DNA of 64,000 nt from Streptomyces sp. V2I9. GTDB lineage: Bacteria > Actinomycetota > Actinomycetes > Streptomycetales > Streptomycetaceae. Within the stretch, counting starts at the first letter, position 1. Each line of letters starts with the position of its first letter. Of this stretch, positions 57,074 to 64,000 are shown one piece after another. The notes beneath the pieces were generated by a model. It saw only the letters and a list, made by a program, of their open reading frames with translations, was not told the origin of the DNA and did no database searches. The translations under genes were made by a program, and so were the position numbers. The DNA is taken from the NCBI RefSeq assembly GCF_030817475.1, contig NZ_JAUSZJ010000002.1, positions 5,036,626-5,100,625 on the forward strand, read 5' to 3'.

Positions 57074-57159
57074 CGGTGTCGGTGTCCTTTGCTCGTGAGG
57101 ATGGGAGAAACGGGTACAGGCACTTCGGCGTCGCCCCCGCGGGAGACGACGGGGGTTCC

Positions 57160-58353
57160 TCAGAGGAAGGGGCCCTTGCGGAGCACGGTGTTGCCGCCGC
57201 CGTCGTGCCAGTCGATCTCGACACCGTCGATGTAGCCGGAGTTGACGACGGTGTAGGCGGAGCCGGTCACGGAGACGCCGCGTGCGGGGGACGCCTTGCT
57301 GCGGCCGTCGTCGTTGCTTCCGGGCGTGACGATCAGGCCGTCCGCGAGTACCTTGGCGGCCGAGTCCTGGACCTTCAGCCCGGCGTACCCGCCGCCGCCC
57401 AGGTCGTTGTTGCGCCCGTCCCGGTCCAGTCGGCAGCCGGTGAGCTGGAGGATGGCGCGGGCGTTCTTGGCCACGACCTTGACGCCGTCGAACATGCTGC
57501 GGTCGGTGGAGCAGCCGACGAACTGGATGACGCCCTCCCAGCCGTGCAGCATGAAGCCGTCGCCGCCCGACCACTCCGCCCGGCAACTGGTGAACGTGGA
57601 GTTGCCCGTGCCGGCGATCCACCAGCCGGTCCCGTTGCAGCCGAGCGCGTACACGTCGTGGAAGACGGAGTCGGTGCAGTTGTTCAACGCGATGCCGTAG
57701 CTGCCGGTCCACTGCACGGAGACCCGGTCGAAGTGGAGGCAGAAGGGCGCCTGCGGGCCCTTGGGAACGCTGGTGTTGTAGACGGTGTTGATCCCGATGC
57801 CGGTGACCTTGCGGATCTGCACGTCCCGCAGTTGGAGGTGCTGGATCTGGCCGACGGCGCGGATGCCGTCGATCTCCGCCCCGTCGCGCGGGAGGTCGCT
57901 GCCGTCGATCGTGAGGTCGAAGACGCGGGGCTCGACGGCCCGGAGTGTGTGGCCGCCCCGCAGTTGGTCGAGGATGAGCACGACGGCCTCGCCGGCGAAG
58001 TGCGGCAGGGGCTTCAGGCCGAACGGCGGGTCGGCCACATCGTGTTCGTTCTCGCCGGAGCCGTGCGAGCCCCGCAGGGTCACGTAGGGGCCGATCCGCA
58101 CGGGCGCGCTCGTACGGTACTGGCCGACCGGGAGGTACACGCTGTTGCCCGGTTCGCAGGCGTCCAGCGCCGCCTGGATCGCGGCCGTGTCATCGGTCCG
58201 GCCGTCCCCCTTGGCCCCGTACGTCCTGACGTCGTGCCAGCCCGGCGTGGCCGCCGCGACGGGCTCCGCCGCCGCGGCGTTCGGCGCCATGGTCGCCACC
58301 GACACGGCGCCCGCCGTCACCCCGCCGAGAAGAAGTCTTCGTGTGCGGTCCAT
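57160..58353 (-). CDS. Secreted right-handed beta-helix protein
   Basis: 397 residues. A twin-Arg signal (MDRTRRLLLGGVTAGAVSVA) suggests Tat export. The mature part begins with the pectate-lyase-3-type DVRTYGAKGDGRTDDTAAIQAAL motif and continues as beta-helix rungs (LTIDGSDLPR, VSVQWTGSYGIALNNC, CRAEWSGGDGFMLHG). The family includes GH55 glucanases, GH28 pectinases and phage tail-spike enzymes; without clear catalytic acids I call it a carbohydrate-binding or lyase-like protein. It is upstream of and co-directional with the GH6 gene (86 bp gap). The ATG at 58353 is preceded by GGGGGTGG. Confidence 0.85.
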   Translation of the reverse strand: MDRTRRLLLGGVTAGAVSVATMAPNAAAAEPVAAATPGWHDVRTYGAKGDGRTDDTAAIQAALDACEPGNSVYLPVGQYRTSAPVRIGPYVTLRGSHGSGENEHDVADPPFGLKPLPHFAGEAVVLILDQLRGGHTLRAVEPRVFDLTIDGSDLPRDGAEIDGIRAVGQIQHLQLRDVQIRKVTGIGINTVYNTSVPKGPQAPFCLHFDRVSVQWTGSYGIALNNCTDSVFHDVYALGCNGTGWWIAGTGNSTFTSCRAEWSGGDGFMLHGWEGVIQFVGCSTDRSMFDGVKVVAKNARAILQLTGCRLDRDGRNNDLGGGGYAGLKVQDSAAKVLADGLIVTPGSNDDGRSKASPARGVSVTGSAYTVVNSGYIDGVEIDWHDGGGNTVLRKGPFL

Positions 58354-58538
58354 ACCGCCACCCCCTGCTATTCGAACACGTGCTCGGTGTGAGCGGTGAT
58401 CATCCAATCCGAGACACGGGGGGCGTGTCCACCCCCACCGGCGGCCCATCCGGCTGCGCGAGGGGACGAACCCCGGTGTTCCGGTCCGCGGACCGTCTGG
58501 TGCCCGCCCCCGCCCCCGCCCCCGTCCCGGCCTCGGTC

Positions 58539-58566
58539 CCGCACCGGCCGCATGCGGCCGGTGCGG
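58539..58566 (-). terminator. 28-bp perfect palindrome after amidase gene
   Basis: Uninterrupted palindrome with core CGGCCGCATGCGGCCG, 27 bp past the amidase stop on the minus strand. Next to it is a short tandem run of CCCCCG units (58504-58524). Confidence 0.75.
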
Positions 58567-58593
58567 CCCCTTCCGCGGTGCGGTGGTGCGCGG

Positions 58594-60894
58594 TTACTTC
58601 AGGTGGACCAGTCCGTCCGTGGTCAGGGCCGGGCGGCCCGTCGTGCCGACGACGACGATCTTGACCGTGTGCTGGGAGCTGGAGGACCACGACTGCGTCC
58701 AGATCGCCTGCCGGTACTGCGTGGTCGAGGACTTCAGGTCCACCGTGGCGGCCTTCTTCCCGTCGACGTAGACGTATGCCTGCCCCGATGTGGCGGCCCG
58801 CGACACCACCCAGGCGACCGACCGGCCGGTGAACGTCCAGGTCAGGCTGGCGCCCTTGGCGCTGCTCGAGTACGACTTGCCGCCCAGGTAGCTGCTGGAG
58901 GACCTGGTGGTCCACATCCCGCTCCTCCTGGCGGCGGACTCCTGGAGGATCACCGGGGTGCCGGAGACCGAGGCCGCGGCCGTGTTGCCCGCGCGGTCGT
59001 ACGCCGTCATCTTCCAGGCGGTGGCCGTGCCGGGCTTCGCGGTGTGCGAGGCGCTGACGGTGGTGGGGCCGTACGTCCTGGCGGCGGGCGCGGTGAGCCG
59101 GACCTCCTTGAGGGAGGCGGCGTCGGCGGCCTTCCACTTCAGGGTCAGCGGGACGGCGGTGGCGTTCACCGTGCCGGTGCGCAGGGCGAGGGACGGCTTG
59201 GTGGAGAAGACCGGCGCGGTGCGGTCGGCGACGACGGTCGCCACCGGGGACAGGGAGGTCTTCCCCGACTGGTGGGTGGCCCGGACCTGGACGGCGTGCT
59301 TGCCCACGGCGAGGGTGGCGGCGGCCGAGGTGACGTCGCCCTTGACGGTGGCCACGGGCTGCCCGCCGACGAGGAGTTCGTAACTCTTCACGAGGGCGGC
59401 GGGCGTGGTCGCCTTCCAGCCCACGGTGACCTTCGACTGGGTGTAGTACGTGGAGCCGGAAGCGTTCGCCCCGGTCACCGAGGAGATGGTGAGCCCGGCG
59501 ACGGGACCGGCGGCCAGCGTCCGGATGGCGGGGAGCTGCTGGTACAGCGAGAGGCCGGGGCACTCGGTGGCGAACCCGTCGCGGTGCCCGGAGATCCGCT
59601 GGAAGCCGTACTGCTGCCCGGCGACGAACTGCTTGTGGTCCATGTTGTTGCCGTTGGCCCCGGCGGTGAGCTGGACCGTGCCGGCCGGGTCCGCCTTGTA
59701 CTGCCCGAGCTTCCACGCGGCGACGCGGGCGACGGCGGTGGTGGCGGCGGTCGCGGCCTTGGTGTCGGTGTACATGCCGATCACGGCGATCCCGGCGGTG
59801 TCCCGGTTGAAGCCGTAGGTGTGCGCGCCCATCACGGGCCGGTCCACGCCGCCCTTGCGGCCCTCGAAGACCGTGCCGCACTTGTCGACGATGAAGTTGT
59901 AGCCGAGGTCCTTCCAGCCGTTCGACTTCACGTGGTACGTGTGCAGGCCGCGCACGATGGCCGCCGAGTCGGCGCAGGAGTACGCGTTGGTCTGCGCGGT
60001 GTGGTGGACGAAGACGGCCTTGACCTGGTCCAGGTAGTCGGGCGCCTCGGTGCTCAGCGACTCGTCCGCCTGCCAGCCGGCGCGGGAGACGATCGGCGGC
60101 TGCGGAACGGTGGACGGCGGCCCGGGCGTGGACGTCGGTGCCGGCGTCGGGGAGGCGCTGGGCGTCGTCGGCGACGCGGACGGGGTGGGAGACTCGGTGC
60201 TCGGGCCGGGGTCGGGGCTCGGCGGGGCGGGCGACTCGGTGGTCGGGGTGGGTGCCGGCTCCTCCGTGGGCGTCTCTCCCGGCTCCTGGGTGGGCGGGGT
60301 GGCCGTCGGTTCCTCGCCGGGCGTCGGCTCCTCGCCGGGGGTCTCGTCGACGGCGAACGCGGCAGGTTCGGCGGCGAGGGGGGCCGGGGCGCCGCCCGGA
60401 TCCACGGTGTCCAGGCGCAACCCGTCGGGCAGTCCGTTCCGCGCACCGCCGGCGGTGGTCACGCGGACCTCGACGCCGTTGGAGGGGCCGACCCAGCGGG
60501 GTTCGGTGGTGCCGCGCACACCGGACCGGCCGGCCTCGGTGCGCCCGTCGATCTCGGTGTCGAGCGGCAGCCAGCCGGTCCACTCACCCGTGGCGGCGGA
60601 GCGGGTACGGGCCTCGACCCGGCCCGTCACCTTCGCGGCCGGGTCGGTCCAGGTGACGCCGAGCAGGCTGAACGGCGCGGTGTCGCGGCGCGCGAGCGAG
60701 GCGGAGCTGCCGTCGGCGGAGGTCTTCAACGAGGCCCGGTGCACCTCGGACTCGACCGGGGCGGACTTGGAGTCCGCCGCCCGCCCGTCGCGGTCGGCGT
60801 CGGAGGCGCCGGTCACGCCCTGGAACACCAGGACACCCGTCACGGCCGCCGTGGTGACGGCGGCCGTGGTCCAGACTCTTCGCTGCACTCGCAT
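58594..60894 (-). CDS. Secreted PGRP-type N-acetylmuramoyl-L-alanine amidase
   Basis: 766 residues. The signal peptide is near MRVQRRVWTTAAVTTAAVTG. Next come a beta-domain (about 60-200), a Pro/Thr/Glu-rich linker of about 90 residues (PTTESPAPPSPDPGPSTESP) and an amidase/PGRP domain with zinc ligands in VFVHHTAQTN, ISGHRDG and ATECPG. The C-terminal half is beta-rich, with fibronectin/Ig-like repeats and AYDRAGN and a terminal TWTFTGRSVAWV module found in bacterial secreted proteins. It cleaves the stem peptide from muramic acid in cell walls, its own or other bacteria's. The start ATG has only a weak GGGGAAAC before it. Confidence 0.93.
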   Translation of the reverse strand: MRVQRRVWTTAAVTTAAVTGVLVFQGVTGASDADRDGRAADSKSAPVESEVHRASLKTSADGSSASLARRDTAPFSLLGVTWTDPAAKVTGRVEARTRSAATGEWTGWLPLDTEIDGRTEAGRSGVRGTTEPRWVGPSNGVEVRVTTAGGARNGLPDGLRLDTVDPGGAPAPLAAEPAAFAVDETPGEEPTPGEEPTATPPTQEPGETPTEEPAPTPTTESPAPPSPDPGPSTESPTPSASPTTPSASPTPAPTSTPGPPSTVPQPPIVSRAGWQADESLSTEAPDYLDQVKAVFVHHTAQTNAYSCADSAAIVRGLHTYHVKSNGWKDLGYNFIVDKCGTVFEGRKGGVDRPVMGAHTYGFNRDTAGIAVIGMYTDTKAATAATTAVARVAAWKLGQYKADPAGTVQLTAGANGNNMDHKQFVAGQQYGFQRISGHRDGFATECPGLSLYQQLPAIRTLAAGPVAGLTISSVTGANASGSTYYTQSKVTVGWKATTPAALVKSYELLVGGQPVATVKGDVTSAAATLAVGKHAVQVRATHQSGKTSLSPVATVVADRTAPVFSTKPSLALRTGTVNATAVPLTLKWKAADAASLKEVRLTAPAARTYGPTTVSASHTAKPGTATAWKMTAYDRAGNTAAASVSGTPVILQESAARRSGMWTTRSSSSYLGGKSYSSSAKGASLTWTFTGRSVAWVVSRAATSGQAYVYVDGKKAATVDLKSSTTQYRQAIWTQSWSSSSQHTVKIVVVGTTGRPALTTDGLVHLK

Positions 60895-61125
60895 ACGTGT
60901 TTCCCCGGGGACGTCGCTGACTGGAAGGCAGGCCGTTCCGACCGGTCGGTCGCCGACCGGGGGCACGACGTCGCCGTCGGCCCGGCCGGTGGGGCGACCC
61001 GGGACATGCTTGCGGTGCACATACTTTCATGAGGCCCGGGGAGCGGTACGGGAGCCCCCGGGCCCTGGCGCGTTGCTGCGGGTGGTGCGAGCCGTGCTGC
61101 CGGCAACGCGGGTGCCGCGGACGGC

Positions 61126-62133
61126 TCAGGCGGCGAAGTGGCGGGACAGGGAGTCCCGTTCGTCCCGCTCCACCAGGTCCGGGCGCGTGTAGCGCTCGGC
61201 GCGCGCGTGGTAGTCGAAGTCGCCCCGGACGAGCCCCCGGTAGTCCTGGACGCAGCGCTCCAGAGCCTTCCGGGTCGGGCCCTCGATACCCGCCGCCTCG
61301 ATTTCCTCGAGCAGTTCCTTTTCCGCCCTGCGCACCCGTTCGGCCACCCGTGCCAGTTGAATTCCGGCCTCGTCGACGGCTTCCTGGAGGGTGCATCCCC
61401 GGTCGTGCTGAATCAGCCGCACGGCGTTGTGCTCGTAACCGAGCGCCGCTTCCTTCTCGAAGGAGCAGATGTCGTTGCAGAGCCCCGAATGATCGGTGAC
61501 CGCGTTCCGCAGGGCGATATAGGCGGGCAGGCTCCGGGCGGAATCCGGGAGGTCGATTCCGGCGGTGATCTCGTGCAGGCAGAGAAAGGGCTGCATGGCG
61601 ACCGAATCGCGGCGGTGCTTGATGAAGTCGGCCCGGCTGGGCACCTGTCCGGCGGCACGCTCCACGGCCTCGGCGTAGTACGTCCACAGCCAGGCGGCGG
61701 TGTCCCGCCGGAACTGCCGGTTCCACTGCGGCGACCGGCCGGTGCAGGTCCGGTCCCGCAGACCGGCCAGGGCCCGCTCCATCGGCCCGTTCGGCGCCGC
61801 CCCGTCGAAGACGTCCACCAGGCGGGCGATCGCGGCCTCGCACAGGAGGGGATCGCGTCCGGCCGGGCCGTCGTCGAACTCGTCGTCCACGAGGAAAGCC
61901 CAGAAGAGCCATTGACAGAACAGGTCGAGATGTTCCTGGGTGGCCTTCGGGAAGATGAGGGAGATCCACAGCTCCGGGCGGGTGCGGATCATTTTCCGGC
62001 GTGCCGGGACGGAAAGGTCCAGACCCTCGGATTCGGCCCATTCCCAGGCGGCCTCACGCGTGGCGGCCAAGCCGGGGTGACAGCCGGCACTCTCGAACGG
62101 CATGTGAAACGCGGGTAACGTGATCTGGCTCAT
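61126..62133 (-). CDS. Class I terpene synthase
   Basis: Cyclises a prenyl diphosphate, probably farnesyl diphosphate, to a hydrocarbon or alcohol. 335 residues, normal for bacterial sesquiterpene cyclases. The aspartate-rich metal motif is DDEFDD (83-88), the NSE triad is NDICSFEKE (Asn220, Ser224, Glu228), the diphosphate sensor is Arg174, exactly 46 residues before the triad, and the C-terminal RY pair is Arg314-Tyr315. All functional residues are present, so it should be active. The GAGGGG before ATG 62133 is a strong SD. No P450, methyltransferase or prenyl-transferase gene lies beside it. The product cannot be read from sequence. Confidence 0.93.
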   Translation of the reverse strand: MSQITLPAFHMPFESAGCHPGLAATREAAWEWAESEGLDLSVPARRKMIRTRPELWISLIFPKATQEHLDLFCQWLFWAFLVDDEFDDGPAGRDPLLCEAAIARLVDVFDGAAPNGPMERALAGLRDRTCTGRSPQWNRQFRRDTAAWLWTYYAEAVERAAGQVPSRADFIKHRRDSVAMQPFLCLHEITAGIDLPDSARSLPAYIALRNAVTDHSGLCNDICSFEKEAALGYEHNAVRLIQHDRGCTLQEAVDEAGIQLARVAERVRRAEKELLEEIEAAGIEGPTRKALERCVQDYRGLVRGDFDYHARAERYTRPDLVERDERDSLSRHFAA

Positions 62134-62795
62134 TGCTGCCCCTCGTCAAATGAATACGGCGGATGACATCCACGGAGCGTTCCGGGTGTCCGCGCAGGGG
62201 ACGGGCCCGCCCGGAACGGTTGGCCGGGAGCCCGGAGGCCGGACGGCGGAGCGGCCGTGCGAGGTGGGAGGGCCATTGCTGTCCTCCTCCTTCCTCCGCC
62301 GGAAGCCGGGATCGCCGGGGCAGGTCGGCCGGCCGGTGGGCGAACGCGTCACCATGGGTGATGCTCAGTCAACCCCGAGTGGGGGGCCGGAGGGAAGCAG
62401 GTGTGACCGAAAATGTTTGATCGTCAATAATTCTCTGATCGGTACTGAGCCATCTGTGTACTCCTGGGGCGATGCTCCGGCGTGTCGTCCGCCCTCCGAG
62501 GGTGATGGCCCCTGAGCATGTTTCCGGCCTCCGAGGGGCGGTGCCCCGGTGGCATCGTGAGGAGCGGCGGCTCCTGACCCGGCGGGGGAGGGCCGTCTCC
62601 CGGTGGTGGACGGTCGGCCCCGCACGGGATGTGTGCGGTCCGCACGTCGGCGGGAAGGGCCCCGGCACAAGGACGAAGCCCCGGCACCGCCGCCCCGGCG
62701 AGGGGCTGGACGGTACCGGGGCAGAAGGCCTCCGGGGCCGGCCCGTCACCTCGGCGGCAACAGGGGCCTACGTCTCCGGACGGCCTCGGCAGGCC
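62134..62795. other. Promoter region of the terpene synthase gene
   Basis: 662 bp with no supported gene; open frames here have poor codon bias. At 62395-62470 it is unusually A/T-rich with TGATCG at 62418 and 62436 (18 bp apart), which could hold regulator sites for the synthase gene. The right part, 62660-62795, is the 3' flank of katG with its hairpins. Confidence 0.5.
62678..62722 (-). terminator. Terminator after katG
   Basis: 12-bp stem with one mismatch (62678-62689 with 62711-62722) and a 21-nt loop, 74 bp past the katG stop on the minus strand. Confidence 0.55.
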
Positions 62796-64000
62796 CTATG
62801 CGCGGGTGCGCAGGTCGAACCGGTCCAGGTTCATGACGTGGGTCCAGGATGCCGCGAAGTCCTCGACGAACTTCACGGCCCCGTCCGTGCTGGCGTAGAC
62901 CTCGGCGAGGGCCCGGAGTTCGGCGTGGGAGCCGAAGGCCAGGTCTGCCCGGCTCGCGGTCCAGCGAGCCGTGCCGGTGGCGGCGTCGCGTCCCTCGAAG
63001 ACCGTGGGGTCGTGTGCGGCGGGACTCCACGAGGTGTCCTGGTCGAGGAGGTTGACGAAGTAGTCGTTGGTCAGCACGCCGGGGTTCGAGGTGAGCACGC
63101 CCAGGGAGGTGCCCTGGTAGGTCACGCCGAGGACCCGCAGCCCGCCGACCAGGGCGGTCATCTGCTGGGCGCTCAGATTGAGCAGGTCGGCCCGGTCGAC
63201 GAGGCGGTTCTCGGCGGGGACGGTGTCCTTGCCCGCGTAGTTGCGGAACCAGTCGGCCGCGGGCTCCAGGTAGGAGAAGCCGTCGATGTCGGTGTGCTCC
63301 TGGCCGGCGTCCACCCGGCCCGGGGTGAAGGCCACCTCGACGTCGTGGCCGGCGTCGGCGGCGGCCTTCTCGACAGCGACGGTGCCGGCCAGGACGATGA
63401 GGTCGGCCATGGAGACGCCGTGGCCCGGGGGGCGGGAGGAGTTGAAGTCCGTGCGGATGTCCTCCAGCCGGTGCAGGAGGGCGGACAGCCGGTGCGGTTC
63501 GTTGACGGCCCAGCCGTTCTGGGGTTCGAGGCGGATACGGGCGCCGTTGGCGCCGCCGCGCTTGTCGCTTCCGCGGAAGGTGGACGCCGAGGACCAGGCG
63601 ATCCACACGAGGTCGGTCACCGGGATCCCGGAGTCCAGGAGGCGGGACCTGAGCAGCTCGACGGCATCGTGGTCGAGGACGGCTTCGGTGGGCCGGGGCA
63701 GCGGGTCCTGCCAGATGTGCTCCTGCGCGGGGACGTCGGAGCCGAGGTAGCGGGTGATGGGGCCCATGTCGCGGTGGGTCAGTTTGTACCAGGCTTGGGC
63801 GAACGCCTCGGTGAACTCCTCGGGGTGTTCGAGGAACCGCCGGCAGATCCGTGCGTAGTCGGGGTCGACCCGCATCGCGATGTCGGTGGTGAGCATCGAA
63901 GGGGTACGCCGTGCGGACGGGTCGTGCGGGTCCGGGACGATGTCCTTGCCCTCGCCGTTCTTCGGCTTCCACTGGTGGGCCCCGCCCGGACTCTTCGTCC
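62796..64000 (-). CDS. katG: Catalase-peroxidase, 3' part (runs off the window)
   Basis: Destroys hydrogen peroxide and oxidises small substrates with a heme; it is also the activator of isoniazid in mycobacteria. The visible 401 residues are the C-terminal half, from TKSPGGAHQWKPKNGEGKDIVPD (the junction before the C-terminal domain) through MLTTDIAMRVDPDYARI to LDRFDLRTRA. The heme-binding N-terminal domain with the distal Arg-Trp-His and the Met-Tyr-Trp adduct lies outside the window. The frame stays open to base 64000, so ATG 63896 is internal and must not be taken as the start. A Fur-type regulator gene is often next to katG but was not seen on this side. Confidence 0.95.
   Translation of the reverse strand, partial: TKSPGGAHQWKPKNGEGKDIVPDPHDPSARRTPSMLTTDIAMRVDPDYARICRRFLEHPEEFTEAFAQAWYKLTHRDMGPITRYLGSDVPAQEHIWQDPLPRPTEAVLDHDAVELLRSRLLDSGIPVTDLVWIAWSSASTFRGSDKRGGANGARIRLEPQNGWAVNEPHRLSALLHRLEDIRTDFNSSRPPGHGVSMADLIVLAGTVAVEKAAADAGHDVEVAFTPGRVDAGQEHTDIDGFSYLEPAADWFRNYAGKDTVPAENRLVDRADLLNLSAQQMTALVGGLRVLGVTYQGTSLGVLTSNPGVLTNDYFVNLLDQDTSWSPAAHDPTVFEGRDAATGTARWTASRADLAFGSHAELRALAEVYASTDGAVKFVEDFAASWTHVMNLDRFDLRTRA

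Noticed and set aside
57134..57155. CCCCCG/CGGGGG hairpin between the beta-helix and GH6 genes.
   Set aside because: A 6-bp G/C stem is expected by chance here and is too weak to call a terminator.
58504..58524. Short tandem CCCCCG run, considered as a repeat array or CRISPR-like structure.
   Set aside because: Only about 21 bp of low-complexity sequence without spacers.
57116..62133. Idea that GH6, beta-helix, amidase and terpene synthase genes form one biosynthetic cluster.
   Set aside because: All four lie on the minus strand but are separated by terminators and gaps, and three are ordinary secreted hydrolases or carbohydrate-related proteins unrelated to terpene formation.
62424..62687. 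Possible 87-codon gene between the terpene synthase and katG.
   Set aside because: Pro/Arg/Gly-rich, overlapping frames in the same area are equally long, and there is no SD or family resemblance.

Overview
The window is high-GC DNA with the strong third-position G/C bias, GTG starts and secreted-protein content of a Streptomyces chromosome. From memory, the order pyk-ackA-pta-pfkA ... glgB-mak-treS-glgE / glgP ... M4 protease ... two ABC subunits, regulator, glgX ... EF-hand protein matches the core of S. coelicolor around SCO5420-SCO5464, so most of the window looks like conserved chromosome. I saw no rRNA, tRNA, CRISPR array or insertion sequence.

Layout. 1-2.0 kb: membrane protein of the DUF6114 type and a secreted Pro/Glu-rich protein. 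2.1-8.5 kb: central carbon block with pyruvate kinase, acetate kinase and phosphotransacetylase on the minus strand and 6-phosphofructokinase on the plus strand. 8.5-13.4 kb: a double-HTH regulator and a CitA/DcuS-type two-component pair divergent from a dicarboxylate symporter. 13.6-16.1 kb: an LAXTG sortase substrate and an imine-reductase-family enzyme. 16.1-27.5 kb: the GlgE alpha-glucan module (glgE-treS-mak-glgB, divergent from glgP); trehalose becomes maltose, then maltose 1-phosphate, then linear glucan, which GlgB branches and GlgP degrades, helped by glgX at 46 kb. 27.7-29.7 kb: secreted thermolysin-type protease.

30.1-40.8 kb reads as an accessory insertion. It has a TetR/flavin monooxygenase pair around a perfect 28-bp palindrome, a decayed SMI1/KNR4 (SUKH) gene, a tightly overlapping operon with two Ser/Thr kinases (one carrying two WD40 regions), an rsgA remnant, and an acetyltransferase with no standard start codon. 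This is the best candidate for an undescribed system.

40.8-64 kb: a heterodimeric ABC exporter, an orphan NarL-type regulator overlapping glgX tail to tail, two tandem L,D-transpeptidase lipoproteins, an enoyl-CoA hydratase, an HATPase regulator, a deacetylase-like lipoprotein lacking a metal-binding Asp, an EF-hand protein and a CopD-like membrane protein. These are followed by four genes for secreted or secondary-metabolism products (GH6 glucanase, beta-helix protein, PGRP amidase, class I terpene synthase) and the 3' part of katG, cut by the window edge.

Transcription units are mostly separated by long perfect hairpins, several of them bidirectional between convergent genes. Coordinates of starts follow Shine-Dalgarno (SD) spacing, gene overlaps and family alignment from memory; none were checked by database search.
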